This document shows, one piece after another, positions 12,259-13,013 of a stretch of DNA of 13,013 bases (position 1 is its first letter; each line of letters starts with the position of its first letter). Source of the stretch: UBA12403 sp043808565 (GTDB lineage Bacteria; Patescibacteriota; Patescibacteriia; UBA9934; GWF2-40-263); assembly GCA_043808565.1 (NCBI GenBank), contig JAZDEQ010000027.1, positions 1-13,013 on the forward strand, read 5' to 3'. The translations under genes and the position numbers were made by a program. The notes below the pieces were generated by a model. The model searched no databases and was not told where the DNA came from. It was given only the letters and a program-made list of their open reading frames with translations.

Positions 12259-12795
12259 ATGATCTACATTATTGGCGGTACGCCGCGGGCGGGAAAATCT
12301 ACTTTGGCGAAAAAGTTGGTTGAAAGACAGGCTGTGCCTTTTCTTTCAACAGATTTTATTTTACACATGGTTAATGACACACTGCCAGAAACTAAACTGA
12401 CCAAACCATACGCCGAAATACCTCTTAAATTTTTTCCTTATATAAAAAATCTTATTAAGCATATTAAAAATTCCATCAAAGATTACACCATCGAGGGCGA
12501 TGCTTTTTTGCCAGCGCAAATTTTTGAATTGCAAAAAGATTATGATTTGAAAGTTTGTTTTCTTGGTTTTTCTAAAATAACTCTCCCAGAAATTAAAGAT
12601 TACGTTGGAGAAAATAATTGGCTCAACGATTTATCGGATTTTGATATTAACAACTTACCACAATGGATTATTGAAAAAAGCCAGACATTAAAACAAGACT
12701 GCGAAAAGTACAATATAAAATATTTTGACATGGCCGATGGTTTGTACGAACAAAATTTAGAAAAGGCTTACACATATCTTGTTGAAGGTAAATAA
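12259..12795 (+). CDS. P-loop kinase-like protein
   Basis: The product has 178 residues. The Walker A loop GTPRAGKS (7-14) directly follows the first beta strand MIYIIG, as in small nucleotide or metabolite kinases and zeta-toxin-like AAA_33 proteins. STD at 30-32 sits where such kinases bind their substrate, and IEGDAFLP (78-85) may be the next strand with an acidic residue. A classical lid arginine cluster is not obvious. The protein probably phosphorylates a small molecule or nucleotide in the cytoplasm; the substrate cannot be told. The start at 12259 was chosen because the Walker A strand starts there and an extended -10 lies 10 nt upstream; a longer frame from 12127 would cross the promoter and antisense the neighbouring gene. 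An ABC ATPase gene follows after 6 bp, so the two are probably cotranscribed. Confidence 0.7.
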   Translation: MIYIIGGTPRAGKSTLAKKLVERQAVPFLSTDFILHMVNDTLPETKLTKPYAEIPLKFFPYIKNLIKHIKNSIKDYTIEGDAFLPAQIFELQKDYDLKVCFLGFSKITLPEIKDYVGENNWLNDLSDFDINNLPQWIIEKSQTLKQDCEKYNIKYFDMADGLYEQNLEKAYTYLVEGK

Positions 12796-12801
12796 AAAAT
12801 T

Positions 12802-13013
12802 ATGGACACAAATTCTATTACCGTATCAAATTTAACGAAAAAGTTTTCTTTTTCGGCTAAAAAGGCTTCTTCGGGTTGGTTAAAGAATCTTTTTTCTCCG
12901 GAGACTAAAGAAATCGTGGCAGTTAATGACATTTCTTTTTCGGTTAAACACGGCGAACGCATTGCCTTTATTGGTCCTAACGGAGCCGGAAAGTCAACTA
13001 CTATCAAAATGTT
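12802..13013 (+). CDS. ABC-2 type transporter ATP-binding protein (COG4586-like), 3' end missing
   Basis: Seventy full codons are present before the window end. The Walker A motif GPNGAGKST is at 58-66. The N-terminal part (ITVSNLTKKFSF) is followed by an insertion (about 17-38, containing SSGWLKNLFSPETKE) before VNDISFSV (41-48). This insertion is characteristic of the COG4586 group of ABC-2 exporter ATPases, whose permease genes normally follow. The Q-loop, signature and Walker B lie beyond the window. It would power export of an unknown substrate across the membrane. The ATG is 6 bp after the kinase-like gene; GAAGG at 12784-12788 is the closest thing to a Shine-Dalgarno but lies about 13 nt away. 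Family assignment is firm for the part seen. Confidence 0.88.
   Translation, partial: MDTNSITVSNLTKKFSFSAKKASSGWLKNLFSPETKEIVAVNDISFSVKHGERIAFIGPNGAGKSTTIKM

Overview
The window is AT-rich and looks like a chromosome fragment of an uncultivated bacterium of the Patescibacteria/CPR type, most likely a parcubacterial lineage (inference). The evidence is a cluster of very short genes, a RelE/RHH toxin-antitoxin pair, a tiny GIY-YIG endonuclease, a PriA-like protein without helicase motifs, a short peptide deformylase and a LigB-fold dioxygenase-like protein. TGA is used as an ordinary stop, which argues against Gracilibacteria/SR1 (code 25). Recognisable Shine-Dalgarno sequences are almost absent, and several genes have a -10-like hexamer about 10 nt before ATG, which suggests leaderless transcripts. 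No rRNA, tRNA or CRISPR array was recognised.

Layout. Bases 1-3000 are transcribed leftward: a truncated cysteine-rich zinc-ribbon-like protein (1-419), a gene-free stretch with DnaA-box-like sites and a terminator (420-1034), then three genes reading from 2963 down to 1035: a zinc-ribbon plus HExxH metallopeptidase-like protein, a 93-residue protein and a class I methyltransferase. The last two share a spaced motif. Bases 2964-3909 hold no convincing gene but contain a strong hairpin, a degenerate tandem array with a 291-bp period, and the first copy of a 49-bp direct repeat. The second copy lies at 4889. Between the copies are a small membrane-anchored protein, a REP/BIME-like inverted pair of hairpins, and the GIY-YIG gene that starts 4 bp after it. 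This looks like a small mobile or formerly mobile cassette.

Bases 5059-7331 read rightward: a C-terminal fragment of a PH-like membrane protein, then a toxin-antitoxin operon with a clear promoter and palindromic operator candidate and two overlapping downstream genes of unknown function, then a probable lipoprotein. A bidirectional terminator separates the lipoprotein from the convergent def gene.

Bases 12144-7399 form a leftward run: a secreted muramidase-like protein with four about 60-residue repeats, a LigB-like protein (1 nt gap, coupled), a PriA-like protein, and def. A 162-bp element with 34-bp inverted ends sits between the PriA-like gene and def. A P-loop kinase-like gene and a COG4586-type ABC ATPase (cut by the window end) are transcribed divergently from 12259. 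Short 7-8-bp tandem repeats sit directly upstream of three start codons (def, PriA-like, kinase).
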